Positions 32,566 through 44,783 of a DNA stretch of 64,000 nucleotides are shown one piece after another; within the stretch, counting starts at the first letter, position 1; the number at the start of each line of letters is the position of its first letter. The stretch lies in contig NC_085136.1 in assembly GCF_035046485.1 (NCBI RefSeq), forward strand, positions 221,902,853-221,966,852, written 5' to 3'. The position numbers and the translations under genes are program-made. The stretch comes from Aedes albopictus (lineage: Eukaryota > Arthropoda > Insecta > Diptera > Culicidae). The notes beneath the pieces were generated by a model. The model saw only the letters and a program-made list of their open reading frames with translations. It had not been told where the DNA came from and searched no databases.

Positions 32566-32612
32566 ATTGAGTCCCTGAGAAAGGTCCCAAATGTGACCGA
32601 AACGTCGTTCAA
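32566..32612 (+). ncRNA. degenerate hammerhead-ribozyme-like motif
   Basis: Reads GAGTCC-CTGAGAA, AGGTC...GACC (a four-pair stem II), then CGAAACGTCG. This is the order of a hammerhead core (CUGANGA, stem II, GAAAC). The conserved G of the CUGANGA box is replaced (CTGAGAA), so the catalytic G8 appears lost, probably through a one-base deletion. Closely similar motifs occur in Penelope-like retroelements of arthropods, so this may be a relic of one. Confidence 0.4.
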
Positions 32613-32683
32613 GATTGAATTGCTATATTTATATTTTATCAGGACTGGAAAATACATTTCAAAGTTACAATCGAAGTCAAATG

Positions 32684-32895
32684 TGTGGCTTCGTGGTCGG
32701 CGACTAAGGTCACCAAGCCTTTAGTCGTATCGTGCTGAGGAGCGCGGGTTCGATTCCCACCGCAGTTGTCAGGAAAAGTTTTCGGCTGTGCCACTGGTCG
32801 TTGTATGCTAGTCCGTTGTCTAGTGTCGTGCTTCCTTCAAAGAGCAAATAGCTGACTGGAAGCATTGAAAACGTCCCGTAATGGATTGTAAGCCG
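32684..32895 (+). mobile_element. tRNA-derived SINE, second family
   Basis: The head 'tggcttcgtggtcggcgact' (A-box-like) and 'gcgggttcgattcccaccgc' (B box) have tRNA spacing. A body unrelated to the 49322 SINE follows, with 'gcaaatagctgactggaagc'. Ends and target duplication are not certain. Confidence 0.75.
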
Positions 32896-33554
32896 ATGAT
32901 AGCGTGAATCATATGGATGATAGCAGTTATGATTTTCGGATGTTTGATGATAGACCGAATTGGTTGTTAAGTATCTTTACCATTCAAAAACGCCTTTTTT
33001 CTCGAACAAAAATTTTGCGATATCGTTCATGCTATAATAACTTTATCATTTGCTTTATGATACAGGGAATAATAAAAACAAAACGGAAATATTACATCAG
33101 CCCTGCATTATCGACAATAAAAATGATACACCCCTGCAGTATTTTCCGCGGTATCTGTCAACTTTGTGAATTATAATGGGAATCTTTGTTTACTCTTTAG
33201 TCGTTTTTTTAGTATTTTATCCGTGATCTGGAATCGATGTGTGGTTATCGGGAACTTGCTCCTTGCTCATCTTGCGTTATTCCACTAGGTCATTTAAACT
33301 GCAATAATATTTACTCGGCGAAAAAGTAAAAACGGTATCACACAAGCTACTGCAGTTTTTCAGTATTATCACGGTCAAAACAAAATTTAAATGTATTTTT
33401 TTTTAATTCAACATTTTTAAATCGTTTTTACATAATAAGTAGTTTTTCGATTACAATTTATACTCTGAGCTATTTTATTTAGATTTTGAAATGCGCAATA
33501 AAAACGACCTGGAATGAGTGTAATTAGTTTTGTATCTTTTAATTCCGCCCTGTT
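32896..33554. other. unassigned AT-rich sequence
   Basis: No gene, no repeat recognised. Confidence 0.35.
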
Positions 33555-33685
33555 ATTCTTATCCTTTGACAGATATGCGTATTTCGACTACCACTGGTTA
33601 TCTACCTCAGTGTCAGTTACCCACTCTGGAAGGAAGAAGATTACAAGTGGTAGTCGAAATACGCATATCTGTCAAAGGATGTACA
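33555..33685. repeat. inverted repeat, possible Penelope-like relic
   Basis: 'tcctttgacagatatgcgta' then 'tttcgactaccact' on the left are mirrored at 33643-33681. The middle carries 'cagtgtcagttacccactc'. Such 'tttcgac...' junction sequence is frequent in arthropod Penelope-like element ends; that link is inferred. Confidence 0.65.
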
Positions 33686-34030
33686 AAACTTGTACAAAAC
33701 AGAGAATTTGTTAGAGATGCGCGAAGACTGAAACCAAAGATTCCAATTTAACCGTCAAACGCGGTCCCAATTGAGCAAATTCAAGGAAATAGAACAACAT
33801 GGAAAACAAAGCACAACATGGAAAGCACATGGAAGTGTGTTAGTGCAAAGCATGACGTCACTTGTTTGCCTGACATCTTATGGACAGATCAAACTAACAC
33901 GCACGCGAAAATATAATTTGTTTACCGCAAAAATTGATTGTTGTTGGGAGTGATGTAAATAAACATAACCAAAATCCTCTTCGCGCCTCTCTATAACAAA
34001 TTCTCTAGTACGAAACTGATTACACTCATT

Positions 34031-34786
34031 CAGTAACAAATTTTGAAAACGACGTATAACACAAGTTTACAAAATAAAACGAAAGTCGTGAACTTCTGTC
34101 AACGACCAAAATTTTTGAAGCACAATTTAGTGCTGATTTCGAAACCGACCTTCAAAAATTTTCAAGTAGAACAGTTTTTGAGTTTTTGCTCAATATCGAG
34201 TTTTGCAACTTTTCAAAATATGTAATTTATTAAAATTCAAATATATTGCGTTTTGTTCAATCAACTTTTAATCTTTTTCCATAAATTAAAAGCTGAATAC
34301 AATACCATTCGATCATCTGAATACAGGTTTTGCGTCAGATTGATGAAATTCAAGATATTGGCGAGTTTTAGGGACGACCTTCTTAAATTTTAGCAAAATT
34401 CCCAAAATTTTTTGAAGAAATGTATTTTTTTCTATAAGAAAAAACCAACTTAAAAATTCTTTCTCAACGTTTATTCGACATATCATATGTAGGCGAGCTA
34501 CAGTAAAAATTTCAGCTCTATCGGAGCATTGATTACGGAGAATGAGGTGTTTGAAGTGAGCGACTTTGCTTAAAAATAGAACAAAAATCGATTTCAAATC
34601 ATCAACGTTGTATGGAAAGTCGAAAAAATTTCCGCTCTACTGTAATTTTTTTCTTTCGCGTTTTCGAACTCAGGGCATGATTCTACACCAAAAATGATCA
34701 TCAGCTTACCGAGTTCAAAAATGCTGTAAACTAGTGTAATCAATGGTGTAGCATTGATTATACGTCGTTTTCAAAATTTGTTACTG
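34031..34786. mobile_element. MITE with CAGTAACAAATTTTGAAAAC ends
   Basis: About 29-bp terminal inverted repeats, CAGTAACAAATTTTGAAAAC...GTTTTCAAAATTTGTTACTG, flanked by CATT on both sides (a possible 4-bp duplication). 756 bp with no transposase. Confidence 0.8.
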
Positions 34787-35800
34787 CATTCGAAGAGGGT
34801 ATCCTGCTTAGAGGATTCGAAAAGTCGGTACAAAAACGTTAAAAACACGAAACAATCCAAATGAAAACTGCGAATTTGGGCAGTGTATAACTACGTCTGT
34901 TACGTAGTGGGCGACCACTTCATGACAGGCTGTACACAAGTTGGCTGTTTGCGATTGAAGAGATCTTAAGAGAATTCAACGTTAAGAAAGGCTGGAAGCG
35001 ATTGGCGAAGAACCGGATCCAGTAGAAAATTATGCCTTATTTGACGTTTATTTAACTGAGGTTTTAGATTTAAGCAAGTAAGTGTATTCCATCAATAAAT
35101 TTCTCATATAATTGAAACGGTAATTGTTATCCATATTACTTTAGTTTCCTGTATCCATATGCAAAATTTATCATTTGTTGAATTTCAAACCATATGATAT
35201 TTAAATCCCTAGCAAACAATAACACGACGTTTCGGGGCATTTGTAGTGCTATTGTACGGCCAATGTAGAGCATGTTTGATCCCTAATAGCAGTATATCAG
35301 CATGCGAGGCGATTGAACTTTTTTGTAATAATTAGGATGCTAAACCTCTCGTTGGTTCAAAACAAATCTACTTACTTGAATTAGAATCCAAAGTTGAGCG
35401 CTGATAAAGTTCCTACACGATATGACACCAAGTTGAGCAGTTGAGAATCACCAACACTTCTATCTTCACTGGAGCACCTTAATAATATTTACTGCCTACA
35501 ATTATAATGCTTCTTTTCTTCTATTTTTTATTACACTGACTTCAACATTTGTTATTTTTCAGGACAAACCACTAACTTATGCACTAGTTAAACACATCTA
35601 TTATTATTGGTCACTGAATAATATGCTTTTCTTGTATAAGATATTCCATTTATCCTCTAGAAAGGATTGATCCTTGATTTGCTTAAATAATTCACTGCCT
35701 GGTACTGATATGTATCGTAGATGTATCCTTGTCTGCCAACGGAACCACCAACTAGCTTGAGTAATAAATCACCTGAAGCGTGCAGCGCTGATCTCGAAGA
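34787..35800. other. unassigned sequence
   Basis: AT-rich, no domain, no repeat that I can see. Confidence 0.35.
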
Positions 35801-37349
35801 AATTTATGCAGCCCACCCAACACATTCACACAAACGCGAGCACAGAACCGACGACGTCGACCACAAATAGGAAAACACACTTTCTTCCGAATCACAAAAC
35901 CGAATCTAATCCACGTAGTTTGGGCGGCATTTCCCCGGATCCGTTATCTCCTTTCGGTTGTTGTATCTCGATTTTTGTCTGTTGCGCCGACAGGAAAAGA
36001 AAACCAACCTTCTTCTTGCAGCCAGCAGTAGTGACTTCCCGGAACCTATGGACCCAGATCCAATCGAATTAAATTCAAATTTATTTCACTGCTTCGGCAC
36101 TGGAAATGGAGATGGGCCCAGCTCACACTCTGCTCCACCCACTCACTCACGCCCCGTCTGCAATCTAAATTGGAAGACCTTACTCACTTGTGCTTGGGCT
36201 TCGATTGTCGTAGCCTGATATGTAACGAGTAATCCAAAACGAGAAAGCACCACCGGATTCGCTCGCAGTAATTGACTCTGATTCTGTTTGACACCAGGAA
36301 TTTATCCCTTTCACCTGGATTCAGAGCCGACGCACACTACACGTTCACTGCCTGACCTATCCTTGTTGCATTGCCCTGCATGCAAATCAGCTCGACGGCT
36401 TGGTTCTGCGGCTGACCGGTCGATTGGTAGAATAAATTAATCCTTTCTACGAGTTCACCGAAATGAAAACAGGCAGACCATCACTTCCTACAAGTTAATT
36501 CACCTTCATTGCTCTGTTACTGCTGTTACCGAAACCGTCAGTACCCTTGAGAGCATCATCACACGCGCACACTATCCAATGAAGGCAGCCTTGACGCCGG
36601 GGAAGAAAGATTTGAATTGCAAAAATGCTGCATTTGCGTTCTCCGTTATCCTGTTTCACCCTTGCGAAGTGTACCCTACGTACATATGTGGAATTCACCT
36701 GTGCGCCCTCTTTACATCAACTCCCTTCTGTATGCCACGGCTATCAACAGCACATTTCGACCCCCGTTGCAACCGGTAGAATATTTGCCCCAAAACCGTA
36801 TATCCGTTCCGTGCCTACAGACGATTCACTTACGTCCGCTGTCTAGCGGATTGCTCGTATGCAAACGAGAGGCCAACCCGAACCATGTAGTGAAAAAATC
36901 CTTCCTCGAACGCACCTTCAACCCTGAACCCCGCCTGGTTCCACGATGCGGACCATTGAGGCGATTCCGTGCAGGTTACCGGAGTACACGCACGACACCG
37001 ACGAGCAACGACCTCCCTAGGGCTAACGCAACTCCTAGAGTACCCGGCGACAACGACTTTGAACGAACGAATCAACGAACGAATGAACGCACCGCAACCT
37101 CGGGAGTGACGCAGTTGGGGTTTCCCACAGGATTCTCAACAAGCGCGGAAGAACGCACGGACGCGGTCAAAACCTTGGTGGTTTGGTGAACGACGACAAC
37201 CACGACGTACCGAAGCACACGATAAACTACCGCAGCTGGCGCTGGCACAAGCCCAAGCACGAGATGCTTTTGGGATGCGTTCACGTTTGTGGTGGCAGCA
37301 GCTGCTGCTGCAGCAGCACCAGCCAGCCATCCCGATCGGGGTAACTCAC
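35801..37349. other. GC-richer, low-repeat region, possible host regulatory or intronic DNA
   Basis: Base composition rises and repeat hallmarks disappear. Plus-strand frames up to 190 codons (36617-37189) have no domain and are Thr/Pro/Arg-rich. Together with the candidate exon just to the right, this may be the intron or upstream region of a host gene. Direct evidence for transcription is absent. Confidence 0.3.
37301..37318 (+). repeat. short CAG/CTG triplet run
   Basis: An interrupted (GCA/GCT)n tract, 'gcagctgctgctgcagcagc', typical of insect opa-like repeats. Confidence 0.7.
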
Positions 37350-37579
37350 CCTGGAGCGCGGGGCGATTGCTCGGCCGTGGGTACCTTCCAATGAGTGGAA
37401 CAGCTGATGGAATCGACGAAAGTCAATGCGCATGTCCGGTGGGAGTTTGGGTGGCTGGGAGAGCAATAGCACGTGGAAGGTCGATGTGTTTATGGTCTGA
37501 CCCGGAGTAATGCAATTTCCTTCGGTGGGAACTACCTGGAAGCACACGTGTTGACAGACTTTACCTGCAACGAATTCGG
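37350..37579 (-). CDS. candidate internal exon of an unidentified host gene
   Basis: On the minus strand a good acceptor (gctaatttcccctag, with an embedded CTAAT branch-like site) precedes 230 bp of stop-free frame. It includes VAGKVCQHVCFQVVPTEGNC, INTSTFHVLLLSQPPKLPPD and RIDFRRFHQLFHSLEGTHGR. It ends at a consensus donor, CAGG|GTGAGT (GTGAGT at 37349-37344). Third codon positions are GC-rich, unlike the surrounding DNA. The exon would enter in phase 1 and leave in phase 0. I do not recognise the domain. No flanking exon was found in the window. Confidence 0.4.
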
Positions 37580-37672
37580 CTAGGGGAAATTAGCTATTCG
37601 TTAGATGTATTGGAATAATTATTAATTTCAATAATATCGCGAGAATAATGATGAGATGCAACCAATGTGTAT

Positions 37673-37860
37673 TAGGGCCTGTCCATAAATGGGGATAAAA
37701 AAATATTTATCAAAATATCGAGTCTTGCTAAAAATTCTTTAACAAATCCGATGAGTTTTTAATATTTTTCAGATTAAATGCTTTATTGTTTTTATCCCCC
37801 CTCCTCGACCAGCCAAAGAGTGGTGGGACAAAAAGTGAAATAAATATTTGTAACGGCCTA
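37673..37860. mobile_element. MITE with AGGGCC..GTCCATAAAT ends
   Basis: Left 'tagggcctgtccataaatgg'; right, inverted, 'ttaggccgttacaaatattt'. Short C-rich interior. This end type resembles 20634-20790. Confidence 0.55.
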
Positions 37861-38689
37861 ATCGCCCAATACTAATCAGGCTGTGTTATGCAAATCACTC
37901 AGTAGGTGGCAGTAGTGAGCAAACGTCAAACAGGAGCAAAAACGATGCGAACGTCGTGACCGAGTGATTTGTGAACTACAAAATATTTGAACTAACCGTT
38001 ATAAAGGGTAATGATGAGAAGTGAGTAGAGTGAGACGTCTGTTTGTCTGTGGAATAAGCTTCGCAAATCTTGAGTAGTATTGGGAAACCTTGCATGTAAG
38101 TGAAAGCGCTATCTGAGCCGCAAACGTTAATAACAAAACCAAGGTTATCCAATTGTTAGCTAGTAAATTCCAAAGTGCGATGTCTTTGTTTTCGTTAACC
38201 ATGTGTTAGTCAGTGATGTTTAAGAAAGTTTAAAGTACCTTTCACGTTGCGTTCGTTCTGGTTAGCGTCGTTTTGATGTGTATTCCGTTTTCGGAAACGG
38301 AATAGGATTGAAGTGGTTGGGGAATTCCTGCCAGTGATGATAACCTGCATATCAGAAGGCCAGCTCCTCCATTTGGGACATTTGTTATCCTCCATTTGGG
38401 ACATTTGTGGAGTTCGTGGAGTTCGATTGTCTTCCGGAATTCATTAGTTGTGGTCGTGAGATGGTAGTTAATGAGTTGTAAGATTCTTTCCGGCAAATTG
38501 GATAAATGAGTCTGCTTACTGCTTCCTGCACACTGTTGAGTATTTGGAAGTTGACTTCTTCGGTCAGTATCTAGCCGGGCATAGAACATGACTAGAGGAA
38601 AGGTCCTCCTAAGAAGTGGCGCATATGCCATTTGTTTTAAAACTGGCCGGAAGTAGAAAACAGACTCTAAGCCGCCTTATGAACGCTAC
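37861..38689. other. unassigned sequence with a duplicated 20-mer
   Basis: The 20-mer cctccatttgggacatttgt occurs at 38366-38385 and 38389-38408 and again in a related repeat at 53195-53214. No gene seen. Confidence 0.45.
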
Positions 38690-41370
38690 AGTATACCTGG
38701 AAATTCATTCAGCAGATCTTCTGGGAATTCTTCAGAGTGTGGAGTTTCTTGGAATTTTTTCCATAAGTTCCATGGGAATTCCACAAGATGTTACTCGTAA
38801 ATTAATCCAGGGGTTCCACGGGAATATCTCAAGGAGTTCCCTTCAAGAGGTTCTCAGGAATTTCTCCAGGAGTACCTCGGAAATTTTTTCAAGAAAATCC
38901 CCAGAAGTTTCTCGAGAATTCCGCTTGGAATTTTTCGAAAACTTCTACAGACACTCCTCAGGAATTTCCCCAGGAGTTCTTCGGGAATTTCTTCAGTAGT
39001 TCTTTGAGGATTTCTTCAGGAACTCCTCGGGAATTACTGCAGGAGTTCCTTAGTTTGTCGGGAATTAAGCCAGGAGTTTGTCGTAAAGTTCTTCAAGAAT
39101 TCATCAGGAATTTCCCCAAGAGTTCCTTGGATACTCTTCCATGATTTCCGTGAAAATTCCTCTAGTAGTTGCTCGGGAGTTTCTCCAGGAGGTCCTCCCA
39201 AATTCCTCCAGGAGTTCCTCAGAAATTCCCGGGGAATTTCTCAAGGAGTTCTTTGGGAATTTTTCCAGGAGTTCCTCGGGAATTTCTACGAGAGTTCCTA
39301 GGTAATTTCTCCAGGATTTCACGAGAATTCCTCCAGAAGTTTCTCGAGAATTTCTCCCGGAGTTCCCCGGGAATATCTCCAGGAATTCCTCGGAAATTTC
39401 TCCAGGAACTCCTCGACAATTTCTTTCAGAGTTGCTCGGCAATTTCTCCGACGTTCATCGGCAATTCTTTCATTAGATCTTCACAAATGTCTCCTGGACT
39501 TCCTCAGGGATTCCCCTTAGAAATCCTTGAGAATCCCTCCAAGAGTTCTTCGAGAATTTCTCTAGGAGTTCATTGACAATTCCCCCAGAACTTCCTCAGA
39601 TATTATTTCAGGATTTCCTCGTAAATTATTTCAGGACTTCCTCGAATTTTTTTCCAGATGTTACTTGAAAATTTCTCCAGAAGTTCTTGGGGAATTCATC
39701 CAAAAGTTCCACAGGAATTGCACGGGGATTCCACGGGTTGTCGGAAATTCCTCCAGGAGTTCTTCGGAAATTAATTTAGGAACTCCTCCAGGAGTTCCAG
39801 AATTTCCTCCTGGAGTTCCTCGGGAATTCCTCCTTGAGTTCCTCAGAAATTCCTTCTTGAATTCCTCGAGAATCCCTCCAGGTGTTCTTCGGGAATTTCT
39901 CCAGGAGTTCCTCAGATATCCGTCCAATATTTCACCAGGGATTCCTCGAGAATTTCTCTAGGAATTCCTCGGGAATTTCTCTAGCATTTCCTGAGGAGTA
40001 TCTCCAGGAGTTGCTCAAGAATTCCTCCAGAAGTTTATCAGCAATTTTTCCAGGAGTTTCTCCGGAATTCATCCAGGAGTTTCTTGGAAAGTCCTCCAAG
40101 AGTTTCTCGGGAATTTCTCTTGGAGTTCCTTTTATTTTTTTTTCAATAGTTCCTCGGAAACTTCTTCAGGAAATCCTTGGGAATTTCTCCAAGAGTTCCT
40201 CGTGAATTTCTTCAGAAGCTCCACGGCAATTCCTCCAGAAGTATCTCGAGATTTTCTCTTTGAGTTCCTCGGGAATTTCTCTAAAAGTGCTTTAGAAATT
40301 CCTCCAGGAACTCTTTGAGATTTCTACCAGGAGTTCATCGGGAATTACTCCAGGATTGCCTCAGGCATTCTTCCGAGAGTTCCTCGGGAATTTCTCCAGC
40401 AGCTCATCAGGAATTTCTTCAGGAGTTCCTTGGGAATTTCTCTGGGAGTTCATCGGGAATTTCTCCAGGAGGTTCTCCTTAACTGCTCCAGAAGTTCCTC
40501 GGAAATTATTTCCAGATTTCCTCGGAAATTTTTCCAGAAGTTCCTTGGGAAGAAGATCCCTTTGAATTTCTTCAGGAGTTCTTGGGGGATTTATCCAGAA
40601 GTTCCACGGGAATTCCACGGGGGTTTCACGGGTTATCGGGAATTTCTCCGAGAGTTCTTCGAAATTAAATCCAGGAACTCCTCCAGGAGATTCTCGGGAA
40701 TTCCTTCAGGAATTCATTGGAAATTCCTCCAGGAGTTCTTTGGCAATTTCACCAGAAGATCCTCGACAATTCCTCCATTAATTTATCGAGAATTCCTTGA
40801 GGAATGCCCACTGAGCTAGTGGAGGACTTCCCGAGGAACTCCTGGAGGAATTCCCAAGGAACTTCTGGTAGAACTCCAGGAGGATTTCCCCAAGAACTCC
40901 TGGAGAAATTCCCGATGAGCTGTTGCAAAAATTCTGGGGGAACTCTTGGAGGAAATTCATGGGATTTCCTGGATGAATTCCCAGAGCATACCTGCAAAAA
41001 ATGCTGCGAAACTCCTGGAGAAATTACCGTGGAACTTCTGGAGGGTTATCGCATAATTCTTTGAGGAAATCCCGTATAACTTCTGCAGCAATTCCCGTGG
41101 AACTGTTAGAGTACGAAGGAAATATTGTTGGAAATTTCGAGAAGCTCCTCGAGGAATACTCGTGGTACTCGATGAGGAATTCCAGGCAGTTCATGAGGAA
41201 TTTCTGATAAACTCCCGGAAAAATTTCCAAGAAATTCTTGCACGATTTTCAGAGGATCTCTTGGAAAAATTCTCAAGGAACTTCTGGAATAATTCCCAAG
41301 GAACTTCCAGAAGAATTCCCTGGGAAATTCTTAGAGGAATTCCCCAAAAACTTCTGAAAATTCCATGAAA
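38690..41370. repeat. second minisatellite array, 23-bp unit
   Basis: The unit GGAATTTCTCCAGGAGTTCC plus TCG is 23 bp (spacing 39255 to 39278, and 39369 to 39392 to 39415). To about 40800 it reads this way, then to 41370 as the reverse complement. Because 23 is not a multiple of 3, each long frame cycles through three peptide phrases with a 23-residue period (GNFSRSS, GVPREFL and similar). Frames of 100-135 codons therefore stay open without being genes. Clearly related to, but distinct from, the 24-bp array. Confidence 0.93.
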
Positions 41371-41408
41371 TTTCTACAAATATTCCCGCAGAATGAGTGG
41401 AGAAATCT

Positions 41409-41793
41409 CAGAGTACAAAGATTCAGGATTTTTATACCTCAGTGACTGCCTCGCTTTACGATGTAATCGTGTTGACTGAAATGTGGTTGGTTAGACGAAG
41501 TGATTCCGTCAGGTATGACAAACACCAAGAAACGGTCCGGTGGTACTTTTATTGCTGTGAAGAACATCATTCCGTCCAATTTGATTCCGAGCAATGGAAA
41601 CAGCATTGAGCACGTTTGGGTGTCTTTTACCTTGGCGCAACGTTCTATTGCTATTGAAGCAGTGTATATCCCACCAGATAAAGCGTCGGATGTACAAACA
41701 ACAAATAGTCATATCACCAGCATGGAATCTGTAATCTCTTCTCTCGGAAACAACGCAGCTGCAGTGTTTGGTGACTACAAATCAATAATTTAA
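41409..41793 (+). pseudogene. I/Jockey-like endonuclease fragment
   Basis: The reading DVIVLTEMWL gives the catalytic Glu block; after a frameshift come KKRSGGTFIAVKN, HVWVSFTLAQRSIAIEAVYI and AAAVFGDYK, where Asn is expected after GD. It begins at the end of the 23-bp array and is 5'-truncated. About 560 bp of sequence without recognisable coding separates it from the reverse transcriptase remnant. Confidence 0.75.
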
Positions 41794-42355
41794 ACTAAAG
41801 TTCTTTAATAACTTAGTAACGAAAACAACGCAACCCTATTATTGTGTTATATTTTTACAGTCACCGCACACAAAATCTTTCTTCCTGTTCGTTCCTTCTG
41901 GTTCTTACGCAAGCAATGTTGTTGACGTAATTGTATCGGTGTTGTTGATGTCACTTTACTGATGGGCCAAGATTTGGGTACATAGTGAAAAAAATGTCCT
42001 CAATATTCGGTCCACATTTAATTTGTAAAATAGTTATTATCCGTTCAAAACAACTATACAAGTTCAAAGTAGCGTTTTTGACCGTCGCATCAAATTTTCA
42101 GTTATTGAAAAGTCAATTCGAAATGTTCCAGAATCATGCCATTTATGATCATGTACATAGACTACCCACTAATCCGAAGAATCATGGCTTCTATAAAAGC
42201 TAAACAAAGTGACATTTTCATTCAATTTAAATGCTCCAAAGTGCTAAAATTGAAACGAAATGTTACAGTTGTTTGGCGCATAGCTTTTCCGATATTCGGT
42301 GTTGCGTGTTTGTTTTAGCTTTTGGTTTACGTTGAAATAGGCCGAACGAGAGGAC
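41794..42355. other. unassigned sequence within the I/Jockey-like remnant
   Basis: The expected C-terminal endonuclease and linker are not recognisable. A first part (to about 41960) may be decayed element DNA and the rest an unrelated insertion. Confidence 0.4.
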
Positions 42356-43493
42356 TATGCCAACGAAGCATCCCGATACCCTATGCCGAATAAACTGGGA
42401 TGCTCGTCCTGCTTTGTTGTATGGCTCCGATCGTACCTCTGTGGAAGAAAATTAGCCGTGAAAATCGGATCGTCTGTTTCACGCTGGTTCGAAAACCCTT
42501 CCGGTGTACCGCAAGGCAGCAATTTAGGCCCACTATTGTTCTCGTTGTTCATAAACGATGCCTTGTTACATATTGGGGAATGCTTGTGTCTGGGTTACGC
42601 TGACGATTTTAAGCTGTACATTGTTATCAACGATGTTGGAGATTGTCGCAGACTCCAAACTTTGCTTGAGATGTTTGCAACTTGATGCCAAGCAAACAAG
42701 TTGGAACTCAGCATCCCCAAATGCTTCGCCATAAGCTACCACCATAAAATCCGTTATCTTTCGAGTACACGATTGGAGGCGAACTGATACAAAGAACTGA
42801 AACAATTCGGGACTTAGGTGTAACTCTCGACTCAGCTCTCTCGTTCAGAAATCACCACGAAGAGATCATCGATAAGGCTCGCCGTCAACTTGGGTTTGTC
42901 AGCAAACTGAGTAAGGAGTTCAGAGATCCGTACACTTTCAAATCTCTGTACGTTAGTCTCGTTCGGCCTCTTCTAGAAACCGCGTCGATAGTATGGGATC
43001 CCTATCACAGCACTGTGGCCTCTCGAATTGAGTCTGTTCAGAAGAGATTCGTGTGATTTGCACTGCGTGACTTGCCGTGGAATGATCCGCAGAATCTGCC
43101 ACCGTATGAGAGCCGATGCGAACGAATTGGGCTGGATACGTTGACGCAAAGAAGAAAACGAGCTAAGGCTATCTTCATAGCTAAACTACTTGCTGCTGAA
43201 ATTGATGCGCAAAACTTGCTGGTGATAGTTAACATTAATGTCCCTGGCTATGCTACTCGACGACCCGAATTCTTCAGACTGCCTTTTAGACGGTGGGATT
43301 ATACTTCTCAAGAACCGATTCGAGCAATGATGGAATGTTTTAACCATGTGGTATGACTTTAATGTAACGACAAATATTTTTAAGAGTAGACTCTCACGTT
43401 TTGTGTTTAATTAGTTGTAAGGATTTATTCGTTAATTTAAGACACATCAGTCGGATAAAATAAACAATAATAATAATAATAATAATAATAAGA
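42356..43493 (+). pseudogene. I/Jockey-like reverse transcriptase remnant with (AAT)n tail
   Basis: The 100-codon frame 42383-42685 carries NPSGVPQGSNLGPLLFSLFI (motif B) and LCLGYADDFKLY (motif C, YADD). After a stop, another frame has IRDLGVTLDSALSFRNH (motif E/thumb) and SLVRPLLETASIVWDPY, a stop (TGA near 43055), then ALRDLPWNDPQNLPPYE and RRKRAKAIFIAKLL, which is the usual C-terminal block. An untranslated tail ends in (AAT)n at 43470-43493, the 3' signature of I-type elements. At least three frame breaks, so not functional. Confidence 0.85.
43470..43493 (+). repeat. (AAT)n 3' tail
   Basis: About eight trinucleotide units closing the I/Jockey-like remnant. Confidence 0.9.
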
Positions 43494-44780
43494 AATATAA
43501 AAAATAGACTTATCTTCGTTTAAGGAGATGATCCGATGTGATTTTATTGTACTGCACTTAATCATCGGTAGTAAAGGGGTCATTTTTTATGTATTCTCTG
43601 TAAGTTTTACTGCAAGCCCTCTATGACCGCCATTCGTCCGTTTGCTCTGACATGTGCCGTGCACAAAAGAAATAATAGCTGTATATAATTCACAAAACGC
43701 CCACAGAGGTAGCAATGCCAAAAACCAACTGCCAACTGCCCTCGCTGAAGTGCACTCCAAACTTACAACTGCTCTCACCCTCAACGACATTGTGATGTTC
43801 CGGATCCAAGAATGGTTACTTCCAGCACCTCCAGAGCAGAAAGGTGCCGCAGTTTGTAATTGAAAATCATAAATTCTCCCACAAGTGCACATTTGCATGA
43901 ATCGTTGCACTTATCTTCTTTTCCATCCCCATCTGGAAACAAACATATTTCACCTGAAGTATGATCTTCCATTCCAAAAAGGAATTCACCCTGGTGGTGA
44001 TGCGATGGCGACGGTGCAGGTCCTTTCTCCATCCACTGCATGACCCATAGCATTCAAACAACAATTCTATGCTCTTTGTTTTTGCGCCGCCTCTAGGAAC
44101 AAGATGCTCCCGATGTGCCATTTACTTGTGTTGTTTTTATACTGGATATACTTTTTCCATCGCTTTTTTGTTTCACTTTCCAACCGATCGAATTCCTGTC
44201 ACGCATCTGCACGACCAAGTGATTCTATTTTTGATGCTTGCCGGGGAGTTTCCGTTGTCGCCCTTGTAGCAGCGAACAATTTGCCCCTTGCGGCGTTTTT
44301 TTTTTTGAAAGTGATAAGTGGATTTTTGAGCTTTTTTCGCTGTTGAGTGGAAATAGGGCAATTCAATCAATGGCTGATCAGGAGTTGACATTATTTTACA
44401 TCTGAAGGTGGTTTATCTTGAGCTACATCATTGTCGTTTTGGATTTGCTTGATCATTGTGAATATAAAAGAAATCGTCGTGAGCTCTTGCGAGAGCAAGG
44501 TCAGTCAGATTTGTTTTACCTATTTAGTTTTAGTTAAACTTTAACCGCAGACAGACGCAGTTCATACATTTTGTTTGGAATAATCCGTGTCAATTTTCAA
44601 ATAAAAATACGTTACAATTGCCTACTCACTGGCACTGCCTAGACCACGAATTGCTACATTAAATTTGATATTTAACCACATTAAGGACATTATGCTACTG
44701 GTTGCAACTAGCTAGTGATGGCTGCCGCTCAAATGACAAACATTTTTAACACTTAAACTACTGAGGGGGTAAAAACTCCC
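43494..44780. other. unassigned sequence
   Basis: No recognised gene or repeat; slightly higher GC at 43640-44110. Frames of 70-107 codons on both strands show no motif. Confidence 0.35.
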
Positions 44781-44783
44781 GCG

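Noticed and set aside
36617..37189. 190-codon plus-strand frame as a gene
   Set aside because: No domain, compositionally odd, several overlapping frames on both strands, and no splice or promoter evidence.
38616..41368. Frames of 60-135 codons with GNFSRSS/GVPREFL repeats
   Set aside because: By-products of the 23-bp array; the 23-residue peptide period equals three units read through.
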